The notes under the pieces were generated by a model. That model saw only the letters and a program-made list of their open reading frames with translations, was not told the origin of the DNA and made no database searches. Of a stretch of DNA of 64,000 nt, positions 43,397-52,004 are shown piece after piece (position 1 is the first letter of the stretch; each line of letters starts with the position of its first letter). This stretch comes from Pseudomonas sp. GM48 (GTDB taxonomy: Bacteria > Pseudomonadota > Gammaproteobacteria > Pseudomonadales > Pseudomonadaceae): assembly GCF_000282335.1 (NCBI RefSeq), contig NZ_AKJM01000182.1:1-64000 (forward strand), written 5' to 3'. The translations under genes and the position numbers were made by a program.

Positions 43397-43690
43397 TTAT
43401 TGGTGAGTTCGAATCAGTGCCAGCCTTGCAGGGCGGGGGGCACGTCGAGAACCTGGAACCTGAGGAGGCTCGGGTTTGCGTTGTCGCTGCTTTTTTGATT
43501 TTAACCAGTGGACAGGGCCAGGGAGAGCCATGCCGGCTTTGCGGCGAGCTTTGGTGGCGGCGACGTCGGAAACACCAACGTCGTGGACCAATTTGACCAT
43601 GGGCGTTTGCCATACTTTGTCGAACAGTTCCGCGACGGTGAAGCTCACGAATATTTACATGCAGTCTGTCACCTTTGCTCATCGCGAGTT
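43397..43690 (-). pseudogene. Fragment of HTH-type protein
   Basis: The minus-strand frame reads ELFDKVWQTPMVKLVHDVGVSDVAATKARRKAGMALPGPVHWLKSKK, close to the N-terminal DNA-binding-like segment (ELY..VW..P...LA..YGISDVALAK.CRK..IP.P..GYWAK) of a known bacterial hypothetical family. After about 55 residues the sequence becomes unrelated, so this is a truncated relic. Confidence 0.55.
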
Positions 43691-43750
43691 TAAGGTCATA
43701 ACACGGGGTGTCGCGGATGTTAAGTTCTGGAGAACAAAAGGTGCAACCGC

Positions 43751-44396
43751 CTATGAGGGTGTCCGCGTCTCTGGCGCCGCGTACGCTGGAAAAGACAACA
43801 TCGACTCGTTTGGCGTGTGCTCGTAGGTCGAGGACAGCACCGCACTGAGTCGGTCACCCAACAGGTTCCAAGCGTGTTTTTTTTCTTCGGCATAATCATG
43901 ATGCAGGTAGTGGCGCCTCACACGCGAGCCTGCCAGCACATGGTTTTGGCAGCGGTCGATGACGTCCAGGCTGATCCCCAAGGCCTGCATCATGGTCGCG
44001 CCGGTGCGGCGCAGGTCATGCTGCGTCCAATTGCCGTTCTGGCCATAGTCGAGGACTAGGGTATCGTCATGACGCCGTTTGGAGAGGGCCTTACTGTTTT
44101 TAAAGCGGACCTGGCGGTCACCCACTTGTTTGCTCACCACTTCATGTCCCATGCCTATCATTCTGCTTGTTCGGAAAGCACCACTGGGAGTTTCCGGTCA
44201 GGGTCTTGAGCTCCTGAAAGAAATGCAAAGCGAAGGGGGAGAGAAAGACATGATGGTCCTGTTTCTTACCCCGGGTGCCTTTGACGTTTTCACTGGGGAG
44301 GAACCAGGTCTGCTGGTCCAGATCGACATTTTTCCATTCGGTCTGCAGCAACTCGCCAATCCGGCACAGCGTGCCCAGGCTGATCCAGAGCGCGAG
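43751..44396 (-). pseudogene. Tyrosine integrase catalytic domain, frameshifted
   Basis: Two frames together encode most of a P4-like integrase catalytic domain: LWISLGTLCRIGELLQTEW with the first catalytic Arg, then after a frame change near 44160 HDLRRTGATMMQALG (H-x-x-R) and RRHYLHHDY with the nucleophile Tyr, ending AWNLLGDRLSAVLSS. The N-terminal half is missing; the right end abuts the AraC fragment at about 44400. A related fragment lies at 49070-49395. Confidence 0.85.
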
Positions 44397-44404
44397 TTAG
44401 GTCT

Positions 44405-44670
44405 CCTTCTCTAATGGACGAATGTTCCCCCGGCGTGAGCTCCGTAATCCCGATAAAAATCTTTCGGAACGCGCTTGTGTCGCTGTAACCAACCTCCCAC
44501 GCAATAGACTCCGCATTCAAATTGCTGAATTACAGCATTTCACGCGGCCGCCCAACGCGCAGTCTCTGACAGTAATCGATAGCTGTAAGGCCCGTTGCCT
44601 TTCGAAAGCGCCGAAGGAAGGTTCTTTCTTCCAGCACTGAACGCGCCATGAGTGACTCAGGCGATTTTCA
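44405..44670 (-). pseudogene. AraC-family regulator, C-terminal fragment
   Basis: The frame reads SLMARSVLEERTFLRRFRKATGLTAIDYCQRLRVGRPREML, a TAA stop, then NAESIAWEVGYSDTSAFRKIFIGITELTPGEH, the two helix-turn-helix motifs of an AraC/GlxA-type regulator. The internal stop and the missing N-terminus show it is dead. It is cut on the left by the integrase fragment. Confidence 0.8.
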
Positions 44671-44754
44671 GGCTTGGATTTTCTGCAAGTAAAGTATGCT
44701 TTTATGATTAAGGTCCGCGCCTCGGTACCTGCTGAATCAAAACGGAGTAGATAC

Positions 44755-47700
44755 ATGTCCAATCAGGAACAGGGCCAATCAAACGCAATGGACGATGGGC
44801 CGGTTCAGATCGCCAACGCCCAGATTTACGATGAACTGAAGACCATCAGTCCGCTGCGCGCAATGGATGCGACGCCATTGAGCGTCCCTGTTGAAGTTCT
44901 GGGAGACAGAGCATTCGAGTTGCTGACGTTTCGATTGTTCCAGGAGGGCCAGGGGACCAAGGCGAAGACACAATGCGGTTTGGGTGTGGTCCACGACAGC
45001 ACGTGGCTTATGCAAGGGACGGCGGACAAGGGACGCGATGTCGTGCTCTTACGAAAGGGCGCGGCCATTGGCGTGGTGCAATGTAAGCACTATGCAAGTG
45101 ATTACACGTTGCCGCAAACCCTGAAAGAAGTGTGTCGGTTCATACTTGCCACCAAAAAGTACCCGGCCATGCTGCCATCACCTGAGGATTTCACCTATGT
45201 GTTGGCTCTTTCCAGAAAGGCCAATGGCAAAGCCACTTCCCTGTTCCACGAAACGGCACGGGTTTTACGGGAGTCTCCAAAACTTCTACCCAAAGCAGTG
45301 ACGGAGGCCCTCACAGACTTCAAGGAGTTGTCGACGTTGGACCCGGTCGAGTCATTGGCCTACGCACAGAATATTCTTGGCAAGATTCAACTGAGATTGC
45401 TGCAAGGGATCGACCTGGCTATCTGGCTGCATAGCAGTGAAGAAGTTTTCTCCACGTTCTTCCAGGCACGTTTTGTCGTGGACAAGGCTGAAGTGCTGGA
45501 ACGCCTCGAGCAAATCAAAAACGCTTTGAATGGCAATTTTTCGGCTGATGCCTTGGACCAGACCCGAGAAATGTCCGCACTGGCCATTGCCCGGGCTGAT
45601 GATCAGGATGGCGCGCAGCGTCTGGTCATGCTTTCCGAGGTTTACATCCCGCGAACCATTGAGGCCCAAGTCGACCTGTGGATCGAAAAAGCTGACTACA
45701 CCATAGGTGAGGGCGTGCTCATTGCGGTTATTGCGCCTGCCGGCTTTGGCAAGACCAGCCTGCTCTGGGGGTGCCATCGTCGCTGGAGTGAGCGAACCGA
45801 TGTGGTGACCCTAGCCCTAGCGGCGACACAACTTGCCACGCTAATCCTCAACGCAGGTTTTGACAAAGTGCGCCAGGCGCTCTTGAACCACGCTGCCAAT
45901 CTGCGTGAAGTGGGCTTACGGTTTGTTGTGTACCTAGATACCTTCGATGTGTTGATGCATCGAGAAGATCTATCGCAACCCGCGTTGAAGTTCATTCGTG
46001 AGCTGGTGGAAAATGGCGTCTCGCTGATAGTTTCCAGCCGTCCGGAGGAAGTGGCCGATCTGAATTTCGACCACCTTGCGCCGCACTCTGTACAGCTTTA
46101 TCTGAGTGAATATGACACTCATGAGTTTACCGACGCTTTGAGGTCCTATTGCGCGGCATTTTATCCTGGGGCCGATGCCCAAGCACAGGCGTCTATGTAC
46201 GCTGAAAGACTTGTGGAGCTGGTTGCCTTGGGTCGCCCCGCCCGGGAGGTGTGCCTGAACCCATTGGCCTTGCGCATGTTGTTTGAGCTCTATGCGCCCG
46301 CCGAGGTGCCTGAAAATATCAACTCTTCCCTATTGTATTTGCGTTACCTGAAGGAACGAGTTCAAGGGGACCGACGTGCCGGCGCACCCAAATCGACTGC
46401 CAAGGGCAAAGACCTTTCTCAAGCGACCAAGCAAGTAGCGTTAGCGATGTTTTCACAGCAAGTGCCCTCCTTGACCGATCGACAATTCGATCAGTTGGTG
46501 ACGCATCAGGGGGTCGATGAAAACGACCTCAGGGAGTTGGTTAGTCGACACCTATTAAGGCGAACAGCTGGTCGGGTGGAGTTTTTTCACCAGACTTTTT
46601 TTGAGTATATCGCGGGGCTTGCATTGGCCGAGCAATCCCGATATTCCCCCGGCAGCTGTGAGACCGACCTGCTGAACCATGCAGACGACAGCTTTGAGTT
46701 CCCTATCCGGGAACACCAACTTTGGCACTGTGCTCATTGGCTACTCCAGAATTCCTCGGAAATGGACTTAACCTTGGGCAACTTACTCAGTCAGCACCAT
46801 CCAGGCCCTTGGAGTGCAGCCCTGCGCCTGCATTTGATGGCCGAGATCGGATATGGCAGTGCCCGTGCCTACATTTTGAATGAAGCACGAAATGGCATTG
46901 CTGATGTGTTGAAACGTTACTGCCAATTGATCCACCATCTTGCTCTATCAAGGGCCAATGAAGTTCACGAGCTGATTCTAGCAAGCCGCCACTACCAGAC
47001 CTGGGAGGTTGTTCAATGGACATCTCAGCTAATGATCTGGCTGGCCCCCATTGACTGGCCGGTATGCAGGAGGCTTGTAGAAGAGCATGACTTGATTGGT
47101 GAGTTAATCAAAGTTGGCATACATAGTGGCAACGTCGCCCAGGTTGTGACGGATATCCTGCGTGGCGGGCTGAACACCGATCCGGCGTATGTGTTGGAGA
47201 CGGCCGTACGCTGCCTCTATATCGTTAGGGAAAGAGATACGACTCTCGATTTTCTCGCTCAATGTGCTGAAACAATCAACGAGGAACAGGCGCGTTTCCT
47301 GGCGCAGGAATTGCTGAGTTGGGCTCGAGCAGAATCGCCGGCTAAAATCGGCCCCTTGCTTTCGTCGGCAGAGCGCTGCCTAAGTACCTTATGGTCGCGC
47401 TTCCCGACGCTCTGCAATTTGCGAGGTGATAGCACGTCATTGGTTGAGAGTACTGAACTGCGTCTTTCACTGCGGGCGTTGAACTCAAACAATAACGCAG
47501 CTCTGGACTCGGTCCGCATCGGATTTTTACGGCGCCTGGCATTGGACTTGAGCGCTGGTGCCTTAAACGTTTTGCTCCATAAGTTCGTCGTTCGTTTGGT
47601 GCATAGCTCTCTTACGGCCCCATCGTTGCAATCGCTTGCTATTCATCAATGTGAACGGCTCATCGCAGACTTGAACAGTCCGACGCAAAAGGGACAACCA

Positions 47701-48888
47701 ATAGACCTGGAAAAAGCCAAGGTCATTTATAACTTTGTGCGAAGACTTAAAGAGATAAAATGTTGTCCGAGGGCGGTGGATGAAATTATCGCGAAAATTC
47801 CGTGCCAGCAGTGGCTTGATGCGCAGTTTCTGACCCGCTTATTACCTATTGCTTTTGCCGAGGAAGTGGGTGGCGCTATGCAAGCCATTCAGATTATCTT
47901 GAATTCTCCGCAAAAATTCCCTCGTCATTTGGCGGTACTGCGAGCGGCGTTGCCCACTATGTTACAAACACCCGCTCAACTGGATATCGCGTTACGCCTG
48001 GCCATTGCCGATCAGTCCAGCCAACTGGCATTTGCCTCGCTGAAAAAGATGATAGTAAGCGGGACCTGGGAGAGCCTGCGCCCAGTAGCTCTGTGTCACG
48101 CTGCTGGACTCCAGCAGTTTTGTCTCACGGCGGCAGGAGGGACGCTGATCGAAGAGCGTAAATCAGCCTACATATTGCTCGAGCTGTTGGTCAGGCAAAA
48201 TCTGATTGAGAAGATCGATTACCCGCAAATGCTTCATTGGACGCAAAAAGAAACCAGGCACCGTACTCGCGCCCAGGCTGCTGCGCATGTATTGCTCACG
48301 GCCTGCACCACGACGGAAAACGGCGAACAAACTATTCGCGAACTTTTGGATGCGGCGCTGGGCCAGACGGCAGGGGTAAAAAATCATTTAACGCACCGAC
48401 TGCAACAGACCTTAACTATCAAAGGCCTGCGGCTGAGCAATCCGGTATTGGAGGAAATTGTTGACTTCGCCTTGCAACCCTCCGCCACCCAATCACAGGT
48501 CAGTCTGGTTGGGCGGGTGATGAATATTTACTATTTTCAAAATGACATTCTGCGTGCGGATCAGGCAGCCCTTAGACTGTTACGCAGTCCTTCCCTCCAC
48601 CGGCTCAGCTCCATGCAAAAACGAAGGCTATGTCATCACCTCGACAAATCCTTTCAATACCTTTATCGCCAGTTGTCCGAGCTCGAACTCCAGTTACACC
48701 TTCAGGAACTGCGCCAACTGGACCCGTTGCTGGGGCGAGTTGTGGTCGTTGCTCTATGCAAATCAGGTCGCCCTAACAGAGACGGCTGGGCACGAAAGCT
48801 CACCGCTGATGAAACCATTCATAGGTCGCTGCGAACGATTGTTCATGATTACCGACAGCATCGCTGGGTATCTATAGCTGCTACTTAA
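44755..48888 (+). CDS. Avs-like STAND ATPase with Mrr-type nuclease
   Basis: A 1377-residue protein (start chosen by GGAG 8 bases upstream). The N-terminus has the Mrr-like restriction signature ADKGRDVVLLRKGAAIGVVQCKHY (Asp95, Gln109-Cys-Lys111). The STAND ATPase has Walker A APAGFGKTS (Lys333) and Walker B VVYLDTFDVL (Asp395). The remaining thousand residues are helical repeats, probably the phage-protein sensor. The order nuclease-STAND-repeats is that of Avs antiphage proteins; by pattern it is close to the PDDEXK-bearing types. A terminator follows. It is bracketed by two integrase fragments. Confidence 0.85.
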   Translation: MSNQEQGQSNAMDDGPVQIANAQIYDELKTISPLRAMDATPLSVPVEVLGDRAFELLTFRLFQEGQGTKAKTQCGLGVVHDSTWLMQGTADKGRDVVLLRKGAAIGVVQCKHYASDYTLPQTLKEVCRFILATKKYPAMLPSPEDFTYVLALSRKANGKATSLFHETARVLRESPKLLPKAVTEALTDFKELSTLDPVESLAYAQNILGKIQLRLLQGIDLAIWLHSSEEVFSTFFQARFVVDKAEVLERLEQIKNALNGNFSADALDQTREMSALAIARADDQDGAQRLVMLSEVYIPRTIEAQVDLWIEKADYTIGEGVLIAVIAPAGFGKTSLLWGCHRRWSERTDVVTLALAATQLATLILNAGFDKVRQALLNHAANLREVGLRFVVYLDTFDVLMHREDLSQPALKFIRELVENGVSLIVSSRPEEVADLNFDHLAPHSVQLYLSEYDTHEFTDALRSYCAAFYPGADAQAQASMYAERLVELVALGRPAREVCLNPLALRMLFELYAPAEVPENINSSLLYLRYLKERVQGDRRAGAPKSTAKGKDLSQATKQVALAMFSQQVPSLTDRQFDQLVTHQGVDENDLRELVSRHLLRRTAGRVEFFHQTFFEYIAGLALAEQSRYSPGSCETDLLNHADDSFEFPIREHQLWHCAHWLLQNSSEMDLTLGNLLSQHHPGPWSAALRLHLMAEIGYGSARAYILNEARNGIADVLKRYCQLIHHLALSRANEVHELILASRHYQTWEVVQWTSQLMIWLAPIDWPVCRRLVEEHDLIGELIKVGIHSGNVAQVVTDILRGGLNTDPAYVLETAVRCLYIVRERDTTLDFLAQCAETINEEQARFLAQELLSWARAESPAKIGPLLSSAERCLSTLWSRFPTLCNLRGDSTSLVESTELRLSLRALNSNNNAALDSVRIGFLRRLALDLSAGALNVLLHKFVVRLVHSSLTAPSLQSLAIHQCERLIADLNSPTQKGQPIDLEKAKVIYNFVRRLKEIKCCPRAVDEIIAKIPCQQWLDAQFLTRLLPIAFAEEVGGAMQAIQIILNSPQKFPRHLAVLRAALPTMLQTPAQLDIALRLAIADQSSQLAFASLKKMIVSGTWESLRPVALCHAAGLQQFCLTAAGGTLIEERKSAYILLELLVRQNLIEKIDYPQMLHWTQKETRHRTRAQAAAHVLLTACTTTENGEQTIRELLDAALGQTAGVKNHLTHRLQQTLTIKGLRLSNPVLEEIVDFALQPSATQSQVSLVGRVMNIYYFQNDILRADQAALRLLRSPSLHRLSSMQKRRLCHHLDKSFQYLYRQLSELELQLHLQELRQLDPLLGRVVVVALCKSGRPNRDGWARKLTADETIHRSLRTIVHDYRQHRWVSIAAT

Positions 48889-48899
48889 CGGTTAACCTT

Positions 48900-48922
48900 C
48901 GGGCTCTTAAGGCCCGTTTTTT
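48900..48922 (+). terminator. Terminator of the Avs-like gene
   Basis: CGGGC (48900-48904) pairs with GCCCG (48912-48916) around TCTTAAG, followed by six T. It starts 12 bases after the stop codon at 48888. Confidence 0.8.
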
Positions 48923-49069
48923 CCAGTTTCTGAAACGGCCCGGGCGGCTGATGCTGAATCGGAATCGATCATTCAAGTGCCCTGATAAATCAGACCTTGG
49001 CCTTGAGTCTGACGTGTAGTCGCTTGAGCAACTGATCAAAGGTGTCTCGATTCAAGAAGCCGACTTATG

Positions 49070-49395
49070 TAGGCGGTAGGGATTCAGTACGCTGCTTACG
49101 CTGGAAAGGACATCATCGACTCGGTCAGACGGTGCTCGTAGGTTGCGGAAAAGACTTCACTGAGTCGATCGCCCAACAGACTCCAGGCACGTTTCTTCTC
49201 TTCGGCATAGTCGTGATGTAGGTAGTGGCGTCTCACTCGTGAGCCGGCCAGCACGTGGATTTGACAGCGATCGATAACGTCCAGGCTGACACCTAAGGGC
49301 CTGCATTATAGTCGCGCCCGTACGGCGCAGGTCATGAGGCTTCCAAGTGTCGGCCAGGCTGTTATTGACGTCTGTGTACACTGACCAAGAACGGC
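49070..49395 (-). pseudogene. Second tyrosine integrase 3' fragment
   Basis: Reads TDVNNSLADTWKPHDLRRTGATIMQAL, then after a frame change the CQ(I)HVLAGSRVRRHYLHHDYAEEKKRAWSLLGDRLSE type tail. It is clearly related in DNA (aligned over about 49092-49345 with 43779-44020, same direction) to the integrase relic at 43751, with many scattered differences. It contains one extra base near the ALG motif. Non-functional. Confidence 0.85.
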
Positions 49396-49598
49396 AGGTC
49401 GTTTTCTAACGACGAAATACGGATGAAAATGCTCTGTTGGGTTTATTCTTCCTAGCATAGCGCAATATTAAAAAGTAAGCGGCGATGCCAATCCTTGTCT
49501 GTAAATCTATGCCAATGTGCTTTGCAATCCAGTTCGAGGACTGCCCTTCTCAGATGTAAACCAGACCTGGCCCTATAAAAACGTCAGATACGCCCCAC

Positions 49599-50441
49599 CT
49601 AAACAACACCTCGACTGGCGTAGGTAACACTATCGCGAGAAGCTTGGTCCCAGGCCCAGTTCACCGTCTTGTTGAATCCGGCATTCGCCGGATCATTGAG
49701 CTTTCCCCAGTAGGCAAACGGGTACTTGCCATGCGCGAGGGGGGAGCCTGCTACAACAACCACAACGTGTCCGTTACCCGTCTCCATCCGCGCTCCGATC
49801 ACGAACTCGCCTCTTGCGGCAGCTGCAGCAGCTCTTTGTCCAGCCTGAGCATCCGATCCCAATTCTGTCCAGCCATTGGCTGAGGTCAACTGACCGACGA
49901 TATCATTGGCCTGTCCGGTCAACGTGATTGCAAATTCCTGAGCTACTGCCTTTGCGAAACCTGAGCAATCGGAAGCGTTTTCAGGGATTTTCAAAAGCTT
50001 CTCGCAGCTTTGCTTGATTCTGTCTGTGCTTGAGATGGTGGTGAAGAACTCGGTAGTAGAATGCAGGGAACGCGGACTCATGGTCGGGACAAATGATTGC
50101 CCCCCCCATTTCGGTATTTGTGTGCGGACAAATCCCTCAATGAAATCGGTACCAGCATAGCCAATACCCACAACACCGAAGAACATTTCGGCAGAGATAT
50201 TTACAGTGGCGCTTGCTTGGAATCCAGTTACGGTGAGGATGCCGATGCCACCAGCGATCGCCCCAATAAAAAGGCTGAAGATCAAACGAGAAACGTCCAG
50301 CCCTTCCGAGCGAAGTGTCGTTCCTTCCGCCGCTGCTTCATCGCTCGCCTTCTTGAGGCCGACGATCGTGCGTAGCCCTTGCCCAAATGCGCCGGCAATG
50401 ACACCGATCACGATAAGCTGCAAAAGCTCATACCCAGCCAT
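49599..50441 (-). CDS. Membrane-anchored NlpC/P60-CHAP-like hydrolase
   Basis: A 280-residue protein with three N-terminal hydrophobic segments (about 4-22, 53-73, 84-104) and a C-terminal cysteine-hydrolase-like domain: NASDCSGFAKAVAQEF with Cys159 at a helix start, and NGHVVVVVAG with His225 on a strand, followed by YPFAYWGKL. This is the NlpC/P60-CHAP arrangement for cleaving peptidoglycan peptides or amides. AAGGAA precedes the ATG. An effector or lysis-type protein is possible; it has no obvious immunity partner. It lies left of the giant-protein locus. Confidence 0.65.
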   Translation of the reverse strand: MAGYELLQLIVIGVIAGAFGQGLRTIVGLKKASDEAAAEGTTLRSEGLDVSRLIFSLFIGAIAGGIGILTVTGFQASATVNISAEMFFGVVGIGYAGTDFIEGFVRTQIPKWGGQSFVPTMSPRSLHSTTEFFTTISSTDRIKQSCEKLLKIPENASDCSGFAKAVAQEFAITLTGQANDIVGQLTSANGWTELGSDAQAGQRAAAAAARGEFVIGARMETGNGHVVVVVAGSPLAHGKYPFAYWGKLNDPANAGFNKTVNWAWDQASRDSVTYASRGVV

Positions 50442-51481
50442 GGCTTATTCCTTTCATCCTTAATGTTTGAGTAGATGGTAGACGAACCCTACGATTGGTC
50501 AAAATAGACGTACCAGGGATGTTTTGGAGTAGTTATGCATTTTGGCCGACTTGATCCATCCGGCGATTTTGAAAGCGTAAAATCCATCGAAAACGCGCAG
50601 ACACGCCGTTCGCTTCTATGTTTTAAACCGATGCAAGCGCCTAGAAGCAGCCATGCTCCAGCGTCGGTACGAAATAGTCTTCCGGTAATGTGCAGATGCC
50701 ACTCAATTCGGGGCGTTGTTCCTAGATTTGTAGATGACTAGCCGCCTTAGGTTGGTTTCAATCGGTTCCAAGAGGCAGCTATTGGCCAATTTTGTTGAAA
50801 AAATCGGATTTTCAGCTGGCCTGAACTCAAGCCCGATCTCCATTGGAGAGCCTAATCACCACATTGAGTGGATTCTCGGCTCTTCGTTGACCTTTGCTGC
50901 GCTGTTATTGGATTGGTTTGAGTTTTTTTTGCCTAGTGCCATCGAAAATGGTGCAGCTGCAGGATCGAGATTTTCTTCTCCTTTCGGTGGGCCCCGAATA
51001 GATCCATCAGTAAGTCGAGTGGGCATGTAGCGCTGACTCTTGGTCCGTTGGAGGTAATGGAATTACTGGGCCAGGGCTTTTCTGGGTTTCTTTGGCGCGT
51101 TCGTTGCTGTCGTGTTTGAAGGGCTTTCTGAAGCTTCTGCCGTTGCCGGTGGCCGCTCGGTCTTTTCGATAGCGATTGAGCCCGAGAAGGCGGCCGGGCT
51201 TGTCCCCGCGTCCTAAATCAAAGCCGGTGGCAGTTTCTGGAAGGTGAATCCGTCAGACCAGGCTGACTCGCTCGTGACAATTGCTTTCCAGATGGCCTTG
51301 CCGTCGATGCTTGGGAGGGCAATGCCGTGTTCCTGCAAGACGTTGAATACGACGATGTTTCCTTCTGGGGTGCCGTTGACGCCTTGAGAGAGCAGGTGAG
51401 CGCGGAGTTGGTCTGAGACGGTTTAATTTTATTAATCGGGTTTGGCTTTAGACGTATTAACCCTTGGCTAGGACGAAAAAG
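50442..51481. other. 1-kb gene-poor stretch
   Basis: No gene is supported. The plus-strand frame 50734-51030 (98 codons) has no ribosome-binding site and an unremarkable translation. Around 51090-51217 a plus-strand reading GAFVAVVFEGLSEASAVAGG...IEPEKAAGLVPAS could be a relic. The stretch is probably decayed island DNA. Confidence 0.4.
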
Positions 51482-51503
51482 AAAGCGCCCCAAAGGGCGC
51501 TTT
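51482..51503 (-). terminator. Terminator of the radC relic
   Basis: AAAGCGCCC (51482-51490) pairs with GGGCGCTTT (51495-51503) around a CAAA loop, 26 bases beyond the stop of the radC fragment on the minus strand. Confidence 0.6.
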
Positions 51504-51528
51504 ACAGTCAGTCGCAAATGTACTGCGG

Positions 51529-51612
51529 TTAAAGGAGGCCGGCTTCATCAGCTAGGGAGAAGGGTTCTCCTTTGCCAATGATGAAGTGATCCCGGTTCGA
51601 TGTCCGCTTGCG
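51529..51612 (-). pseudogene. radC 3' fragment
   Basis: The minus-strand reading DHFIIGKGEPFSLADEAGLL followed by a stop matches the C-terminal end of RadC/JAB-domain proteins (DH.I.G.G...S.AE.GLL). Upstream only a few unrelated codons remain. RadC genes are frequent passengers of Pseudomonas islands; this is the last twenty codons of one. Confidence 0.7.
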
Positions 51613-52004
51613 GAGGAGATTCACGCAATTAGATTGTCAGTTCGAGGTCACTTGGGTTTGGTTCGTCTGCTCTAGACGTGAGCTTGTGAGCGAGAGTCAA
51701 CGCTCCGCATTGAAACTCGAGTGCACGTTGCACGATCTGTCTTGGATATACCGATACCGAATTTACGGTTCCGTAGGAGAGATGTTCAGACGCAATGACG
51801 CGATGCTTGAGGTCAAGAAATAGACAAGTAAATATTTTTGTACCTCATTGGAGATCTGCTCCAATTTTTTATAATGATCTATGCTCCCCCGAATCAGTGA
51901 CTCTCGCTACAGCTTTTTGTTTTTCGCTAGATCAACCTAGTGCGACCGGTTATGTGACGAATTCGTGACCGAATTTCTCGGATATCTCGTTTCGGAGGTG
52001 GAAA
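51613..52004 (+). promoter_or_regulatory. Upstream region of the giant-protein locus
   Basis: No gene is supported; the plus-strand frame at 51608-51823 has no ribosome-binding site. GTGACGAATTCGTGAC (51954-51969) is a near-perfect palindrome 35 bases before the ATG at 52005 and may be an operator. A GGAGG ribosome-binding site precedes the ATG by 7 bases. Confidence 0.45.

Noticed and set aside
43390..43420. Possible second att copy of tRNA-Pro (GTTCGAATCA)
   Set aside because: Only about ten bases match the T-loop of the tRNA; no extended match to its 3' end.
50734..51030. 98-codon frame as a gene
   Set aside because: No ribosome-binding site and no recognisable features; in a stretch with other relics.
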